Positions 6,091 through 8,657 of a DNA stretch of 8,657 nt are shown one piece after another (position 1 is the first letter of the stretch; every line of letters begins with the position of its first letter). Source of the DNA: Deltaproteobacteria bacterium (GTDB taxonomy: Bacteria > SAR324 > JACQKK01); assembly GCA_029858165.1 (NCBI GenBank), contig JAOUFO010000062.1:1-8657 (forward strand). The letters are read 5' to 3'. The position numbers and the translations under genes were made by a program. The notes beneath the pieces were generated by a model that was given only the letters and a program-made list of their open reading frames with translations, was not told the DNA's origin and made no database searches.

Positions 6091-7191
6091 ATGAACGAAC
6101 CCTTGAAAATTCTGATTGTAGACGATTCCCGCATCTTCCGCAGCGTGATTGACAAAGCCTTGGAGGGGGACCCCAATTTCAGGGTCATCGCTTCTGTCTG
6201 GAACGGTGTAAAGGCGTTGGAAGCGATTGGAACAGAGCGCCCCGATCTGGTTACCCTGGATGTGGAAATGCCGGAAATGGATGGATTGGCCACCCTGGGT
6301 AAAATCATGGAAATCAACCGAAAAACCCCGGATATTCCCGAAATCGGGGTGATCATGGTCAGTTCCCATACCCATCAAGGGGCCAAAATCACCATCCAAT
6401 CCCTTGAAGAAGGGGCTTTTGACTTCCTGGCAAAGCCTGAAGGGGCAAACCTGGATGAAAGTCTGGCCAAACTGAAATCGGAACTGAAATCAAAATTGTT
6501 GGCATTCAGCGAAAAATCCGGCAGGAAGCAAAAAAGATCCGTCATTGGCCCCATTGATTCACCCCAAGCCTCACCAGCTCCCCGGCCTCCCACTTCCACC
6601 AGGATTAAGGCGGTTTTGATTGGGGTATCCACCGGCGGACCCCGGGCGCTTACCAACATTTTGCCTGAAATTTCTGAACTCATCCATTTGCCCATTTTTA
6701 TCGTTCAGCACATGCCTCCGGTATTCACCCGCTCTCTGGCCGACAGCCTTGATAAAAAATGCCGCCACCATGTTGTGGAGGCCAATGACGGGGATGTTGT
6801 TGATGAAAATAAAATTTTCATCGCCCCAGGAAACCGCCATATGGTGGTTCGTTCCATTGGGGATGGGAAAACAACTGTCGGCCTCAATGACCAGCCCCCG
6901 GAAAACGGATGCCGCCCCGCAGTGGATGTGATGTTCCGGTCTGCCGCCAATGTGTATGGAGGGGACGTTGTTGCCGTGGTATTGACCGGAATGGGGGTGG
7001 ATGGAACCAACGGGCTTGCCCCGTTAAAAAGATCCGGAGCCCATGTGATTGCCCAGGATGAAGAATCCAGTGTGGTTTGGGGTATGCCGGGATCCGCTGT
7101 TGCATCCGGCAATGTGGATATGATTTCGCCCCTGGATAAAATTCCAAAGGCCATTGAAAAAATCATTCTCAACTCAGGACGGTTATCATGA
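6091..7191 (+). CDS. cheB: Chemotaxis response regulator protein-glutamate methylesterase/deamidase CheB
   Basis: CheB removes methyl groups from (and deamidates) glutamyl/glutaminyl residues of chemoreceptors when phosphorylated by CheA, resetting receptor sensitivity. Numbered from the ATG at 6091 (366 residues), the receiver domain covers about 5-118: acidic D11/D12 in ILIVDDSR, phospho-acceptor D57 in TLDVEMPEMDG, switch Ser in VMVSSHT, and K115 in FLAKPEG. A variable proline-rich linker (about 150-170) leads to the methylesterase domain with the catalytic triad Ser180 (GVSTGGP), His207 (VQHMPP) and Asp304 (TGMGVDG). All active residues are present. An ATG at 6055 would add 12 residues, but it overlaps a TATAAT and has no ribosome site, whereas AAAAGGA precedes 6091. 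The stop overlaps the cheR start (ATGA), implying translational coupling. No cheA, cheW or receptor gene is in the window. Confidence 0.96.
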   Translation: MNEPLKILIVDDSRIFRSVIDKALEGDPNFRVIASVWNGVKALEAIGTERPDLVTLDVEMPEMDGLATLGKIMEINRKTPDIPEIGVIMVSSHTHQGAKITIQSLEEGAFDFLAKPEGANLDESLAKLKSELKSKLLAFSEKSGRKQKRSVIGPIDSPQASPAPRPPTSTRIKAVLIGVSTGGPRALTNILPEISELIHLPIFIVQHMPPVFTRSLADSLDKKCRHHVVEANDGDVVDENKIFIAPGNRHMVVRSIGDGKTTVGLNDQPPENGCRPAVDVMFRSAANVYGGDVVAVVLTGMGVDGTNGLAPLKRSGAHVIAQDEESSVVWGMPGSAVASGNVDMISPLDKIPKAIEKIILNSGRLS

Positions 7192-8069
7192 CCATTGAAC
7201 AGGAAGAGTTTGATCTCGTCCGTTTTGAAATCCAAAAGCTTTGCGGTCTTCACCTTCAGCCGGATAAGCTGTATCTGGTGAAACAACGCCTTGAACCGCT
7301 GGCTCAGGCGATGAATGTAGGCGGGTTGAGCGGGTTGATTGCGAAAATGAAAAATGAGAAGGACCCCCAGTTGATGGATGATGTCATTTCCGCCATCACC
7401 ACCCACGAAACCTCATTTTTCAGAGATGAACACCCTTATCAGACTTTCTTGGAGGATGTGTTGCCCACTTTGGTGGCTTTGGTCAAGAAAAGAAAAACTG
7501 AAAGTACCCGGAAGGGAAGCAAAATCAGCATCTGGTGTGCGGCCGCATCTACCGGCCAGGAGCCTTACAGCTTGTCTATGCTGATTCATGATTACCTTCA
7601 ATCGCATCCTGGAACCAGGGTGGAAGCAGACGATTTTTGCATTCTGGCCACCGACATTTCCTCCCATGTGTTGGCCAAGGCCATAGATGGACGGTATTCA
7701 GAATTTGAAACCTCCCGGGGGTTGGCCCCCCATCATTTGCAGAAATACTATGTACACCAGGGAACCCATTGGGTTCTTAAAGAAGAAGTGAAGCGCATCG
7801 TTCATTTTCGCCGGGTGAATCTGGTAGAGGACTTTACCCACCTGGGGGGGTTTGACCTTATTTTTTGCAGAAATGTGTTGATCTACTTTCATGATGATGA
7901 CAAAAGAAAAATTTTAAAGGGCTTTAACTCACTGCTTTCCAATGAGGGTTTCCTCTTTTTGGGAGCATCGGAAAACACCTATCAGCTATCCGATGATTTT
8001 GATACCGTCCGGAAAAATCAAACCATGTATTACAAGCCCAAAATTGGAGGGGGGGCCAAGGCCGGTTAA
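7188..8069 (+). CDS. cheR: Chemotaxis protein-glutamate O-methyltransferase CheR
   Basis: CheR uses S-adenosylmethionine to methylate specific glutamates of chemoreceptors, opposing CheB. The 293-residue product has the helical N-terminal domain (about 5-70), followed by the signature TTHETSFFRD at 71-80. The Rossmann-type methyltransferase domain has the SAM-binding loop WCAAASTGQEPYS at 116-128, acidic ATDIS near 154-158, FRRVNL at 208, and DLIFCRNVLIYF at 223-234. Length is typical of the family. No TPR or receptor-tethering tail is seen; the protein ends in a short glycine-rich segment. The ATG overlaps the cheB stop by four bases, and no separate strong ribosome site is needed. Two G7 runs (7844-7850 and 8049-8055) lie in the frame; slippage at the first would remove the DLIFCRNV motif. 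The order cheB then cheR suggests an adaptation module acting with partners encoded elsewhere. Confidence 0.96.
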   Translation: MTIEQEEFDLVRFEIQKLCGLHLQPDKLYLVKQRLEPLAQAMNVGGLSGLIAKMKNEKDPQLMDDVISAITTHETSFFRDEHPYQTFLEDVLPTLVALVKKRKTESTRKGSKISIWCAAASTGQEPYSLSMLIHDYLQSHPGTRVEADDFCILATDISSHVLAKAIDGRYSEFETSRGLAPHHLQKYYVHQGTHWVLKEEVKRIVHFRRVNLVEDFTHLGGFDLIFCRNVLIYFHDDDKRKILKGFNSLLSNEGFLFLGASENTYQLSDDFDTVRKNQTMYYKPKIGGGAKAG

Positions 8070-8073
8070 GAAA

Positions 8074-8092
8074 ATCCCGGCGAAAGCGGGAT
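8074..8092. repeat. Small REP-like palindrome with a GCGAAAGC core
   Basis: ATCCC(G)GC-GAAA-GCGGGAT forms a 7-base-pair hairpin with one bulged G and a GAAA loop, 4 bases after the cheR stop. The core GCGAAAGC is known to form an unusually stable DNA mini-hairpin. No T run follows, so it is not a standard intrinsic terminator, although it could stabilise the 3' end of the cheBR message. Similar CCCGCGAAAGCGGG units occur as dispersed repeats in many genomes; only one copy is present here. Confidence 0.5.
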
Positions 8093-8150
8093 CACCAGAA
8101 ACACTTTAGGGAATGGCTCCAAAACCGTTATAGTCGTCTTTAAAATGCAG

Positions 8151-8179
8151 TTGGCATATCGGCTCTCTTGTAAATTATT
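8151..8179 (+). promoter_or_regulatory. Weak candidate promoter of folE
   Basis: TTGGCA at 8151-8156 is five of six to the -35 consensus. The AT-rich TAAATTATTTT from 8171 could supply a -10 box, but at 17 bases spacing the hexamer is only ATTATT. The gap from cheR (164 bases) and the hairpin argue for a separate promoter; this is the best candidate seen. Confidence 0.25.
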
Positions 8180-8220
8180 TTAAGGCTACAGGCCCGGTTT
8201 CAACCCCTTGCAGGCAATTT

Positions 8221-8225
8221 AAGGA
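8221..8225 (+). promoter_or_regulatory. Ribosome binding site of folE
   Basis: AAGGA at 8221-8225 stands 8 bases before the ATG at 8234, a normal spacing, and supports this start. Confidence 0.6.
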
Positions 8226-8233
8226 TAAAAGGG

Positions 8234-8657
8234 ATGGATAAAAAGAAAATTGAACAAGGGTTTCAACTTGTTCTTGAGGGAATGGGTGTGGATTTGAAGG
8301 ATCCCCATCTGAAGGATTCTCCCAAAAGGATCGCCAAGGCCTGGCATGATGAACTGTGTGCCGGATTGAATGAACCGAATTTTAAAATGCAGGTGTTTCC
8401 CCTGATGGCGGGGTATCAGCCCAGCATGATTGTATTGCAGAATATTCCGGTCAAATCCATTTGTGCCCATCATCTGTTGCCCTTTGTGGGCCAGGCCACA
8501 GTGGCCTATATCCCGGATAAACACCTGTGCGGATTGTCCAAACTGTCCCGGGTAGTGGCTCATTTTTCAAGAAAGCCCCAGGTTCAGGAAAACCTGACCC
8601 ATGAAATCGCGGAATTCCTATCCTCCAATCTCAAACCCCAGGGCATTGGAATCATCA
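8234..8657 (+). CDS. folE: GTP cyclohydrolase I, C-terminus cut by window edge
   Basis: FolE converts GTP to 7,8-dihydroneopterin triphosphate, the first step of folate and other pterin synthesis (also feeding queuosine in bacteria), as a cytoplasmic zinc-dependent oligomer. The 141 visible codons show the N-terminal helix ending KDSPKRIAKAW, then the zinc/substrate motif ICAHHLLPF (C77, H79, H80), AYIPDKHLCGLSKLSRVV at about 91-108 and QVQENLTHEIAEFL at about 116-129. The second zinc cysteine (C181 in E. coli numbering) falls outside the window. Two deviations from the common pattern are visible: CAHH instead of CEHH, and QVQENLT instead of QVQERLT. The N-terminus is about as short as that of Bacillus FolE, so it is not truncated. 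It lies downstream of cheR on the same strand but after a 164-base gap, so an operon is doubtful. Confidence 0.93.
   Translation, partial: MDKKKIEQGFQLVLEGMGVDLKDPHLKDSPKRIAKAWHDELCAGLNEPNFKMQVFPLMAGYQPSMIVLQNIPVKSICAHHLLPFVGQATVAYIPDKHLCGLSKLSRVVAHFSRKPQVQENLTHEIAEFLSSNLKPQGIGII

Noticed and set aside
6705..7406. 233-codon minus-strand frame across the cheB-cheR junction
   Set aside because: Antisense to two well-supported genes and without a recognisable motif.
8185..8233. Possible riboswitch (for example the folE/THF-II type) in the folE leader
   Set aside because: Only very short pairings (GGT-TTCA-ACC) are visible and I cannot match a consensus by eye. A covariance-model scan of 8100-8240 would decide.

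Overview
The window reads as an ordinary chromosomal segment of a Gram-negative bacterium. The best guess from protein flavour is Desulfobacterota or Nitrospinota: a GAF/HD-GYP protein with the HDFGKIGVRE signature, a stand-alone HNH protein of the McrA-like (COG1403) type, and a cheB-cheR pair. That assignment is an inference from motif memory, not a search. Coding density is high, codon use looks even throughout, and I see no mobile element, CRISPR array, tRNA or rRNA.

Layout. (1) Positions 1-1347, minus strand: the N-terminal 449 codons of a GAF plus HD-GYP signalling protein, cut by the left edge. (2) 1348-1676: a divergent intergenic region with a near-consensus sigma-70 promoter for lon. 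(3) 1677-4100, plus: a complete ATP-dependent protease Lon with all catalytic motifs. (4) 4119-4169: a strong, almost perfectly symmetric hairpin flanked by A and T runs, serving as a shared terminator for the convergent genes. (5) 4185-5805, minus: two genes in a probable operon, an HNH-endonuclease-family protein (first) and an exported LprI-domain protein (second). (6) 5806-6090: an AT-rich divergent intergenic region. (7) 6091-8069, plus: cheB and cheR, overlapping by 4 bases, without any other chemotaxis gene in view. (8) 8070-8233: a short gap with a small REP-like palindrome. (9) 8234 to the right edge, plus: the start of folE, GTP cyclohydrolase I, with a CAHH instead of the usual CEHH zinc motif.

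Functional themes are second-messenger signalling (HD-GYP), protein quality control (Lon), receptor adaptation in chemotaxis or a chemotaxis-like pathway (CheB/CheR), and pterin synthesis (FolE). Nothing ties these into one pathway. The most useful second looks are the start-site signals for the HD-GYP and cheB genes, the symmetric terminator, the orphan cheBR pair, the three-part LprI protein beside an HNH gene, and the divergent FolE. I did not find a convincing undescribed system.
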